Source: Epichloe hybrida (taxonomy: Eukaryota > Ascomycota > Sordariomycetes > Hypocreales > Clavicipitaceae). Taken from it: a stretch of DNA of 64,000 nucleotides. The stretch is taken from assembly GCA_019022495.1 (NCBI GenBank), contig JAFEKR010000028.1, positions 744,001 to 808,000 of the forward strand. Direction: 5' to 3'. Position numbers and translations under genes: made by a program. Shown here piece after piece: positions 19,507-28,242 of the stretch (positions are counted from its first letter, which is position 1; the number at the start of each line of letters is the position of its first letter). The notes under the pieces are model-generated. The model had not been told where the DNA came from. It saw only the letters and a list, made by a program, of their open reading frames with translations, and searched no databases.

Positions 19507-20211
19507 ATGTCAGCCCCATTGCCTCGGCCTAGCGTTGATTCCGCTTTCTGGGACAGACTGACCGCCACCATCCTCGGCGGCAGCAAATTCGCAACTGTAG
19601 ACCTCCCCACCGGTATCAAGCTGTACCAGCCTGACAAGCCGTGGCCGTCCGTCGTTGCTCCTTGTAGTCCCGTCGAGGCCGTGCCCGTGCCTGACATGAC
19701 ACTTGCGAGCGCGATTGCGGAATTGGCGCTTTCGCTAAGCAACTCGCGTGCCTCGTGGCATGACGACTGCCGCCTGGACACATGGGCGATGCTCGCGCGT
19801 CTGTTCAAACTCGTCCGACAGTATCCCTCGGGTGGGCTCGTGGATGCCTGGGTGCTCCAAGTCCTCGACCAGCTCATGGTCTCGGTCATCCGCGACGCTG
19901 CAGGCTCCTTCCACCTCAAGCTCACGGCTTGTTTCATTTTGCGCCTTGTCGAGGCGCGATGGCCACCGGCGCAGACGACTCGTTTGTCGCTCGTGGGCAT
20001 GGACCTGCCGTCAATCCACAGGCACCTCCTTGGGTACCTCGTCCTTGACGCGGCGCTGCCACAAGATGCGGAATCTTGCGTAGTCTATATGACGACCCCG
20101 GACGGGCAGAACATGGCCCTGATGTGCCGTCACCAACCGAGCCAGCCCCGGGGCTCCTGCTCGTCAATCGTGCCAGGAGAACCTTTTGCTGGGTTCATTT
20201 CGATCACGTAG
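19507..20211 (+). CDS. Orphan ORF downstream of coiled-coil gene, C-terminus in another frame
   Basis: ATG 19507 opens a 234-aa frame with a globular look (SAFWDRLTATILGG; FKLVRQYPSGGLVDAWVLQVL; LPSIHRHLLGYLVLDAALPQ). After about 20110 the content becomes implausible. A neighbouring frame carries a better continuation (LLLVNRARRTFCWVHFDHV, HIKWVILRDPW, DHLPWLMQFFP) to TAG at 20327. The true gene may therefore span 19507-20327, about 273 aa, with one indel between 20090 and 20150. It may also be the C-terminal half of the coiled-coil gene. No family recognised. Confidence 0.45.
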   Translation: MSAPLPRPSVDSAFWDRLTATILGGSKFATVDLPTGIKLYQPDKPWPSVVAPCSPVEAVPVPDMTLASAIAELALSLSNSRASWHDDCRLDTWAMLARLFKLVRQYPSGGLVDAWVLQVLDQLMVSVIRDAAGSFHLKLTACFILRLVEARWPPAQTTRLSLVGMDLPSIHRHLLGYLVLDAALPQDAESCVVYMTTPDGQNMALMCRHQPSQPRGSCSSIVPGEPFAGFISIT

Positions 20212-20327
20212 CGACCAAACACATCAAATGGGTTATCCTGCGTGATCCGTGGACGTCCCAGAGCATTGAAATGGGAATTTCGCTAGACCATCTTCCTTGG
20301 CTGATGCAGTTCTTTCCCAACAGCTAG

Positions 20328-20984
20328 CCGGATGTTGGGGTTCAAAAAGGGGGTACGTTACTGTTAGTGCAGAAATTGATCACTGTTCATTCTCCCGTCA
20401 AACCACGGCCCGTGAAACCAATTATTCTCGTAGAAAACTTCGTACCATCATCCCCGTTTCAGTCTCCTTGTCTACTTGGCGATACAAACCCAGCCGGCTT
20501 GGCCGTCCACGTCCTTTCCATTGAGACGGGGGAGAGCCGTCAAGCTTGTCAACTGTATGTGGTCTGTACCGGATCCTCTTTAACATCGTCATGATCGGAG
20601 CCCCCGTCTTGGTCGTCAGTCAATCCAGGAATGACTTCACTGGCAGGCGGGATCGGGGATGGACAGTGAATCCTGTTCGTTTGTTTCTCCTACGTGGCGA
20701 GCAGGCGAAGCTTTGACTGCGCTGTGAAAGCGAGAAAGGGTTGGGTTTGGTCACGCGAGACTTGTGACACGCGTACAGGTACATGTAGCATACATACAGG
20801 GGATGTGTAGCGTTTGCAGGGTGGGGCCGTCCCATTCATCAGTCCCATTCATTAGTCTGTGAGCTGCAAGAGTTGCAGGGTCATTGACTCATTGGTAAGG
20901 CTTTCTTTCCCTGTGCCTATAATTAATAAGGATCTTGTTTCTTGCCTTCCCCTTCCCCTTGCTTCTTCCTCTTCCCTAATGCTG
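20328..20984. other. Intergenic
   Basis: No supportable gene. A short open frame at 20367-20594 lacks motifs. Confidence 0.4.
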
Positions 20985-21060
20985 TGATCAACCGTCAGGC
21001 CAGAAACAGGATGCGCACCCTTGGAAGTACTGCGGCTATCATCTCTGTTAATATCCAACA
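20985..21060. repeat. Inverted repeat, left arm (partner 21706-21766)
   Basis: The segment starting TGATCAACCGTCAGGCC matches the reverse complement of 21706-21766 with only a few differences. At least two are G-to-A transitions (AGAAAC/AAAAAC; ATGCGC/ATACGC), compatible with mild repeat-induced mutation. The arms enclose fragments of two neighbouring genes. Confidence 0.75.
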
Positions 21061-21094
21061 ACGGACATCAGTCACATTATCATTCACCCTCATG

Positions 21095-21211
21095 CTCTTT
21101 CCAAACACCACCACAAACGCATACACTCGAAAAAAAAATCGCCCCGTAACAACAGCCAGGGCACCCAGCCCTCTGGGGGCGATGACGGCAATTGCGGACG
21201 TCACTTGGCAT
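21095..21211. pseudogene. Decayed chimeric fragment of the 11021 repeat-protein gene
   Basis: 21095-21180 matches the leader and first codons of the 11021 gene (CTTTCCAAACACCACC..., ACACTCGAAAAAAA, CAACAGCCAGGGCACCCAG), but its start ATGGCC has become ATCGCC. 21180-21211 then matches the reverse complement of about 11473-11505 (GCGGACGTCACTTGG). Two parts of the same gene are thus joined in opposite orientation. Confidence 0.75.
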
Positions 21212-21559
21212 ATGAGCAGCGGTCCCGTCCCATCAAAGAGATGGGGGACCGGGGGCAATCACCCATCGATAAAGCTGACAAGATTGCCAGCCACTCTTCA
21301 ATGTCCCAGGGTCTCGGTCATGGTTTGCGCAAAAAGTCTATTGACCAGACCCCTTTCAACCATTTCTACGGGGCTATATCACGGCTGAACCACGTCTCTC
21401 TACGAGGAAAGTACCCTCGCTGTCCAGAAGCATACTTTCGCAAGGGTTCTAACTATTCTCGCTAGATGGTCGGGTGATGCCTCAAGTCCATCGAGCCTGG
21501 CAAAGGTTTGTTTGGCGTTACGACAGCTACAAGACCAAAACTTTCTTCTCAAAGAACGA

Positions 21560-21715
21560 AAGGCGACGCCCCGCAGAAAGCGACTCAATGAAACGATTAA
21601 GTCGAGGGGTCTATCCCGTTAGAGTCATCGATGTCGAGGCCATTCTGGGCGCGCTGGATGCGTTCAATCCAACGGATTGCTCGATGGAGTGGCGGCTGCT
21701 GTTGGATAAAAGGGG
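21560..21715 (+). pseudogene. Decayed, internally deleted fragment of the 16670 gene
   Basis: Translates as RRRPAESDSMKRLSRGVYPV..., then EAILGALDAFNP, then MEWRLLLDKRG and stop. The parent has the equivalents RRRLAESDLTKRLSQGVYRV, EAILGALDTFNP and, about 40 residues later, EWRLFFLEK. The copy lacks the intervening segment. Confidence 0.8.
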
Positions 21716-21811
21716 GTGATAGCCGCAGTACTTCCAAGGGTGCGTATCCTGTTTTTGGCCTGACGGTTGATCATCGCATGAGCCATCTGAGCAATCTGAT
21801 ATACAACGGGT

Positions 21812-21875
21812 CCCATGTGCGACATCCGACAGGATCATGATCCAAAAGAGTATCCCGAGGTGATAGTCTCGAACA
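21812..21875 (+). pseudogene. Decayed 5' fragment of the 14845 gene
   Basis: Contains GATCCAAAAGAGTATCCC against GATCCAAACGAGTATCCC in the parent, preserving HDPxEYPxVI, and matching upstream sequence (GA[C/T]ATCCGAC). The match fades after about 65 bp. Confidence 0.7.
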
Positions 21876-21959
21876 TCTCCACCATCGCGGACAGGATGAC
21901 GACTCCGGGTCCAGACGGCGCAGATTACCTCCTTGATCGACAGGGTCTCAAACATCTTC

Positions 21960-22160
21960 ACCATGCTGGTCACTGCCCAAGCTAACACCAAGTAGTCCTC
22001 AGCGTCAAAGAGAATAGGCGGCCAAGGTGCCCCTATATCCCTCAGCTGCAGATAGTCAACGGCGGTGTTAGCCCTCCCTCGGCCAGCTACACGGCGTGGA
22101 TTGACTAACGGGTCGGTTAACTGCCCTGGATCCGATAGAAATGGGATCAACAGCCGCCGC
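21960..22160 (+). pseudogene. Decayed exon-2 fragment of the 9149 gene
   Basis: Begins in the parent's intron end (CCAAGCTAACACCAAG), crosses the acceptor and follows exon 2 (GTGCCCCTATATCCCTCAG; AGCTACACGGCGTGGATTGAC). The frame breaks through a premature TAA after WID and the GATAG-for-GGTAGAG change. It ends near AGGGATGCG, where unrelated sequence begins. Confidence 0.8.
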
Positions 22161-22219
22161 CGCAGGGATGCGATCTTTTCCCCCGTAAACACAGTTCTCC
22201 AAAGATTTTTTCTTTAGAC

Positions 22220-22560
22220 TTGGTATGCGCCGCCTTCATTCCCATCCGTCGCCACCTTTTCGCTGTCGCCATGACCACGATTCCCGTCAGGCAGTGGTAC
22301 AGTTACATGCATTACCTGCGTACCGGCTGCGCTGATTTCGAGAAACACTCCCCCGCCACGCCCGAACTTCCCCGGATTACGTGTGTTTTCCCCCGTCTTT
22401 TACTCGCTGCCCTGGGCAAGGGCGAACAGTCTAAACATTGCATTCAGTGCTAAAAACGGGGTGACACCTGTGAAATGGTGAGTCTCCTGCTTCTCGCCGG
22501 CCTCACGGTCCCTTGGCGCTGACTTTTCGACACAGGCTTTGCCCGCTATGGAGGGCCTCC
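22220..22560 (+). pseudogene. Broken coding-like segment inserted in the 9149-gene copy
   Basis: Frame beginning TTIPVRQWYSYMHYLRTGCADFEKH ends at CIQC followed by TAA. The same frame then continues KRGDTCEM to a GTGAGT donor and a CACAG acceptor about 60 nt later, so it looks like an exon end with a nonsense mutation. CIQC...C suggests a short cysteine motif. No parent is present in the window. It separates two pieces of the 9149-gene copy. Confidence 0.4.
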
Positions 22561-22561
22561 T

Positions 22562-22680
22562 CTATGAAGGATGATTTCCCTGCTCCCGTGCAGGAGGTCA
22601 AAAACAGCGAGGCTAGCAAGGCCAGCGAGGCAAAGGGCAAGGCCAAGGCCATCGCCACTGGCTTGGGGTTGTCTCATTAG
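22562..22680 (+). pseudogene. Second decayed fragment of the 9149 gene
   Basis: Matches the parent's region encoding KKDGSPAPVQEVKNSE...ASEAKGKGKAVA (GCTCCCGTGCAGGAGGT; GCAAAGGGCAAGGCCAAGGCC). It contains stop codons and small indels. Confidence 0.8.
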
Positions 22681-24700
22681 GCTGCATTTGTTGGCTGGTG
22701 TTGAGTACACTGGGAAAGGGGGGGAGGGAGGAATCAAGGTTTGTTGGGTCTGGTATTTTGATACAAGAATAAAATCGTTTTGTCGCTCTACGTTAACATT
22801 GCTCTGCCAACAGTCACCAGCATCGGTTGCATATGAACTTGTATTCCACAATCGACCACGTCTAACCCACATTTGGCAGCGTTTGTTAAGCCGTCCTCGC
22901 AGCCAATTTCTTTGTCCATGAATTCCATTACGTTGTAGATGAAAGAAAAAGTCACGTCTAGGACATCGTTGGCACACCTGTCTCCGAAGCAAGTGAGCCG
23001 TGACTGCCACCCAGGCTATTGACAACTATACCAAGTCAGGGTCAGCTGGCTGACAGCTCTTTGAACAGCCATTGACATTTACAGGGTCAGCCAGCCGCCC
23101 CGAGTAGACAAATCGCCATGACCTCCGACATGAGCCGGAAGCAGTGATGTAACATGAGCCACATCAAAGGCTTCACCAACACGCTCTTCAGCTCCTCGAC
23201 GCCAGGGCCACAGGCCAACCGAACAAAATCCCGTGACCGCAAAATGGTCCAGGCCCTGTCTTTATATTTTCCGAACCGCGTTCTCACGCGCCCCCCGGTT
23301 CTTCTGGGGGACTTGGTAGTCGACTGATATGATTTAGAGTCATGTCTCCATTTTCCGATCTACACACCACGTCTGTGAGGGGCATGACAGGGAACTGGGC
23401 CAGATATCAACGGACATGGGCTCTTGAACTGCCCCCCTCACCATCCGCGCACCACCTTGTCCGTATTGGAGGACTTCCCAAGAGCCGCACCAGATCGCGA
23501 TCCTTGCCGTTATGACCTAGCCCACCTGCGAAGGCGATCCATCCCGTTGTGTTCCGGTGTCTTCTCGGCTTTGGTTCCCTTGACGGCACACTCCCCAGGT
23601 GACGCTGCGTGCTCGGCCAGTCTCGTCCACGGACCAGACGCTTCTGCCACTGATCTGGCGCCTCCGAGACGTACTCTTGCGTGATACCGGGACAGACCCA
23701 ACCCACTACCGTGTGCATGTCAGCCACTTGTTCTTGCACCAGACGATGCAAATGCACCGCTGCGGCTATTGCAATACACGGCGACGGGGTTGCGGGCGGC
23801 GTTTGAGAAAACGTCATGAACGCTGATGCCGTCGGCATTTGAAATGGCACGCGCTGGGTTTTTTCTTTTCTTTTGACGGGAAAAAGCAGTACGGCTGCAT
23901 CATTTGCCGAAGGCTAGTCTGCTGGCCGAGCCGAGCCACCCTGGCTTGTATCCTTTTTGGCCTCGTATAAACACGAGCATGCCGTTGTGATGTGCGGCCT
24001 GCTGAACTCTGCACCCATGTACCCCGGATCGGGCCATTGACTCTGTGGGTATTCGACCGTCCGTAGAAACACGTACTCCGTAAAAGATTTGTTTACCCGT
24101 GTCCACCACCCCGCTCACAGAGACGATAGCCGGGGCCATGGCTGAAGTTGATGGAAAGGGGCTCGGAGGAGGCATGACGCACCGGAGCAGGGCGTTGGCT
24201 TTTGTGCAGCTTCAAAAAGGAAGGCCCGGGTTGTAGCTCCAACGAACAGCATGTCTGTTGTAGCCCCAACGAACATCATGTCTCGGTTTTGTTGTTGGTC
24301 CTTCAGCCCTGCGATATTGATGAATGCGGACAAGGCTGCCGAGGGGAACATGCCAGACAATTCGTCGAGGGCACGACTGTGGTCAGTTATTTCGAGCCTC
24401 GTCGCCGTCAAGCTGAGCCTGTCTTGGGAAGCGGCCGCGGAAATATGAAAAGCAGCTTCCACCGCAGCTTCCACGAATGCTTCCACGCTGATGCTGGCAG
24501 CACACAGCATTGGTTGCTCTCGGAGTTCTTCCCAAAGAGGTCGGTCCTCTTGGGGCGTCGGGGTTTCGTAGTTCTCTACGATGGGAAATAGAAGCCCGAA
24601 CATCTCCCCGTAAAACACAGCAAGGGGACAAACGCACGCAACCTTGTACATGCACGGATGACAACACGCAGGACCCTGGGCTACGGGAAAACAAGCCTCT
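22681..24700. other. Region with unassigned minus-strand open frames
   Basis: Apart from the open frames at 24651-24115, 24175-23900 and 23841-23407 on the minus strand, nothing is supportable. These three lie in series and could be exons of one decayed gene, but no splice chain I tried links them convincingly. 23287-23087 (minus) is another short helical-looking frame. Confidence 0.3.
24115..24651 (-). CDS. Possible orphan protein, 178 aa
   Basis: ATG 24651 opens a frame with alternating helical segments (PLWEELREQPMLCAAS; VEAFVEAAVEAAFHIS) and a small internal duplication, MFVGATT repeated after nine residues. No family recognised. The end is Pro/Ser-rich and may be intron or non-coding. 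It could be the first exon of a gene continuing towards 23407, or a relic like the mosaic to its left. Confidence 0.22.
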   Translation of the reverse strand: MYKVACVCPLAVFYGEMFGLLFPIVENYETPTPQEDRPLWEELREQPMLCAASISVEAFVEAAVEAAFHISAAASQDRLSLTATRLEITDHSRALDELSGMFPSAALSAFINIAGLKDQQQNRDMMFVGATTDMLFVGATTRAFLFEAAQKPTPCSGASCLLRAPFHQLQPWPRLSSL

Positions 24701-26058
24701 GGTCAGTCCCGCAATCCTGTTGGATGATTAGCGAGACGTGATTTGACATCATCACGAGCCCGGACAAAAAGCCTCTCTGGCAGATTGCCGCGCCGGCAAT
24801 GGAGGTTTGCGCTGTCCTCCCTGTCTACACTCGGGACACGGAAAGGAAACCGACAAACAGATGACTGCATTCGTGAAGCAGGCAGTATCTTCGCCCGAGC
24901 ATTGCTCAAACCGGACGACGGGTCTGGCATGCCGATTCAGCACCTAGGGGTCCCTTCAAAAGTCGATGTGGACTTGCCTTCTCAATCGGAAAAAGGTTCA
25001 TGATTTCCCACATCGGTCAGCGTTTGCCCCTGGCTGGTCCCCCCCACCCAATCTGTCGTTGCTTGTCCCAGCCGCCAACGCCGGAAAAGGAAGTCTCGTG
25101 TACACTGTACCTTGAGCTATTTTTCTTCATTTCATATCCTTTACTGATCGTTGCTTGTGAAGCAATTAAAGCAAAGAAAGACCACAAAAAGCGGCAGAGG
25201 ATTTTCGGGGAAAAAAAACCCCCACATCGCCCCCGCCCGCCTCCTCTGCCACGTGCTGCCCGCCCCACCGTGAGAGATTAGCTAATCGCCAGCCAACCAT
25301 TCCAGTTGCTCCGTACAGCGCCCCGGTCCAGCCAATCCTCGGTCCGCACGCCCCCTCCCCTCCCCCCCCCCGGTCCGAGGCTGGGCCACGGGACCAATCG
25401 AGCACGCGGTGCAAGAAAATGGCCTCAGACTTATTGTTCTTCCTGCAACTTGTCTGGTCGCCAAACTCAATCGGCAGCTCCTCGACCAGAACAGAAACCC
25501 GTTACGATGCGTCGCCCGCAGCCCGGGGCATCCTTGTTTCGGCATTGCCGGTGTCTGGCGCCCGGCGCACGGCCCAGTTGGAAAGGAGGATAATAAATCG
25601 TGTTTTCCTACAATGTATGCTTCGAGTTGGGTGCCTGGTATAAGCAGGGGTACCTCTTAGATGAAAGTAACCCTTCATCTGCCCCTGCCCCCTGTTTTCC
25701 CATTGGTCCATGTTCCATCTGTGCTCCCCGCCCGAGGTTCTTTTTTCGTCCCACGTCGTCCAGCGAGCTCGTCGAAATATGGGTCCGCAACCCTCGATTT
25801 GTCGCCTGCCTGCACCGGGGTGCAAATCAATACTTTCAACATTCCGATTGATAACTTTGGTGTCCGGCCGGCTTGTTGTCAGAGTGAAAAAGAGGGCAAA
25901 AAAAAAAAAAAAAATTGGGGGGAGTGCTACGCGGGCGGCAGCCGAGATCTGGCCAACTTCCCCTCGCGGCTATCGCTAATGCCTGGCACCTTGCTTTCTT
26001 CCTCAGGCTGCCCCGTCATGTGACACCACGTCAAGGTTGGGGTGTATGTACGGTGCAT

Positions 26059-26093
<35 letters not shown>

Positions 26094-27241
26094 TCGAATG
26101 CAAAACGAGCTCCAAGTTCATCTCATGTTCATCATGAGCACAGACTCCCATTTGGCAGAGCGGCCTCGAAATTGGGCGAGCACGGCCCTCTGGACCCCGG
26201 GGGGGGGGGGGGTTCTGGCTTTGCACATGTATGCCATTTCGATGGTGATTTTGCCTTTACGGACGTGTAGGTAGATCCACGAGCGTCAAACGATTGGCTG
26301 GGGGAGCGAGGACGCTGGATTTTGGAACACCCCGAACAGCAACTTCCCGACGTCGAATCGAAACTCTGCCACTGCCATTGCGACACGATGCCGGGTCCTG
26401 CGGAAGATGCCGCGCAGGCAATGCCCGGCACGGCCTGGCGGACAGTCTCCGTGCTGCCGGTGCCTCGGAATCCCGTGCAGTCTCACTCGTCGCAAGGTCG
26501 GGTTGCTTGACAATGGGAAACGAAGTAGCGCCGTTTCCCGCGAGGCGCGCAGGGCAACGCGCTGTTGGCAAAAAGGGCATCTGACTTCAGTCATCAATTA
26601 GAGGAGTCGAGGATGAAATAAAATCATGACAATCAAATAATGCTAAAATGCTAAAATGCTAATCCCGAGATGGCCCCGCCTGCACCTTTTCCCCGTGTAT
26701 CCCGATCCTGTACCGTTGCCCCGAGTCTATAGTTTTTTTTTTGCAGCAAGACGAAAAATTCACATGGTATATGATGATGTAAAAGAGAAATCCCCTCCCA
26801 GAAATAGCGCCAGGCCGAAACGCAAGGCAATGCAACCCCCCCTTCGTTTCCGTGAAATCCATTGCTCCTGCACGCACCAAAGTGCGAGGGGCAGAAAAGA
26901 TGCAACGCAAAGTAAAATAACAAATTGTGAAAAGATGGCACCTCCCTGGCGCCTGTTGTTGCCACATCGTTGTCATCATCATCCCTTCCGAAGAGTGCCT
27001 AGTTCGAGCCAGCCAAAAATACCGGCGGCCCCTGATCCATCCGTAGGAAACTCGGCTTGGCCGTGGCCCTGTCGTGGGCGCGGGAGGAACCTTTTGGGTC
27101 TTGCTGGCGTACGCATCGAGGCTGGTTGTGGCTCGGCAGCCTTGCGTGGCTTGGCATCGCCTTCTCTTCTCTCGAATCGTCGTTTGCAGAGGCTGCAGCC
27201 TGTGTTGTGTGCTGTGGCTCTCGTATTATGTGTCAGGAAGC
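24701..27241. other. Intergenic, homopolymer-rich
   Basis: No supportable gene. Contains an A run of about 28 at 26062-26089, a 12-nt G run at about 26200 and a T run at about 26730. The right end is the 3' flank of the bZIP gene. Confidence 0.5.
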
Positions 27242-28203
27242 TCATCGAGTGACGCAGGCGACGTTTTGATTACTGTCATAGTACATGCCAGGGTACATGT
27301 TCCAGTTTTGGGGTCGCTGTTGTGGTTGTTGTTGTTGTTGATGATGATGATGATGCTGCTGCTGCTGCTGCTGCTGCTGATGTTGGCCATGGTGTACGTA
27401 GCCCTGAGCGGCCATTATGCTGCGCACGTCTTCGTACTCCATCTTGATATTCTTGCCATCGCCGAGGCCCATACCGGCAGTGCCAATCATGTTGCTCGGT
27501 ACGCTGGTTGGGATGTAGCCTGCCGTCGGGCCGTACTCGTCCGTGTTGACGGAGGAGGAAGGGCTGGGTACACTGGAGGGGAGCGTGGAAGCCCAGGCCT
27601 CGCAGTTGGGCATGGGCACGTACTGCTGGGTGGTCTGGCTGTAGTCGGAGATGTAGTCGGCTGGCCCCGAGGGAAGGGGGGACATTCTGGGACTGGGAAT
27701 GGCACCACAGCTGTCGTCATACGCTGGGCGGACAAGGTGTCAGTAAGCTGAGTCAGTGGCATGCGAGGCAAGAGGCCGTACCGGTTGGGGCTGAGTAGGG
27801 GGAGGAGGTGATGGAGACACCCATGGACTCCTTCAACTGACGAAGCTCGTCCTCGAGAGCTTTGTTGCGGCGCAAGAGGTCCTGAACCGTCTTATCCCGG
27901 CTCTGGTGGCTTCGGAGTTCCTCCAGTTCATGTTCCAGACGCTCAATGTGCTCCTTGGTCCTGGCGCGAATGGCTCGCTGGGCTTCTCTGTCGTTGGCTC
28001 TCTTGCGAGCGAGCTGGGAGGGCGTCAAGGTAGAGACGCTTCGGGTGCCTGCACGTTTCCCATGTTAGCAAAGCAGGGGAAAAAAAAAAAAAAAAAAAAA
28101 AAAAAACGTGCTAGAAGTCTGAGTGAGTCAGGGCTTACTTACCCTTTCGTTTGGAAGAAGAAGAAGATGGCTTAGCCGGCTCTGCTGATGGTGATCGAGT
28201 CAT
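27242..28203 (-). CDS. bZIP transcription factor
   Basis: Exons 28203-28143, 28048-27782 and 27723-27242 give 269 aa, all introns GT-AG. The basic region reads LARKRANDREAQRAIRART and passes directly into a leucine zipper (RLEHELEELRS...LRRNKALEDELRQL), residues about 30-85. The carrier N-terminus is Ser/Lys-rich. After the zipper the chain is Pro/Ser/Tyr-rich and ends with His/Gln homopolymers (HHHHH, QQQQQ), typical activation-domain composition. Intron 1 carries a T run of about 28 on the coding strand. The basic-region signature NDREAQRA..R is that of a fungal AP-1-related bZIP group; the exact orthologue is not assigned. A (TG)n microsatellite lies in the 5' leader. Confidence 0.88.
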
Positions 28204-28212
28204 GATGGCCGT

Positions 28213-28242
28213 GATGTGTGTGTGTGTGTGTGTGTGTGTGTA
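28213..28242. repeat. (TG)n microsatellite in bZIP 5' leader
   Basis: About 13 TG units (as read on plus) lie 10 bp upstream of the bZIP start codon, so they are probably transcribed in the 5' UTR. Confidence 0.85.

Noticed and set aside
9149..20327. Endogenised virus explanation for the orphan island
   Set aside because: The abutting ORFs and frame breaks suggested it, but no polymerase, capsid or helicase motif is visible in any frame, and one gene carries a spliced nuclear intron.
26257..26594. Minus-strand ORF starting MTEVRCPFCQQ
   Set aside because: A single CPFC motif followed by Arg/Pro-rich sequence without further cysteines or splice sites; reading-frame noise in GC-rich DNA.
27074..27751. 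225-aa plus-strand ORF with poly-Leu and poly-Met
   Set aside because: Exact antisense of the bZIP gene's Gln/His repeat exon.
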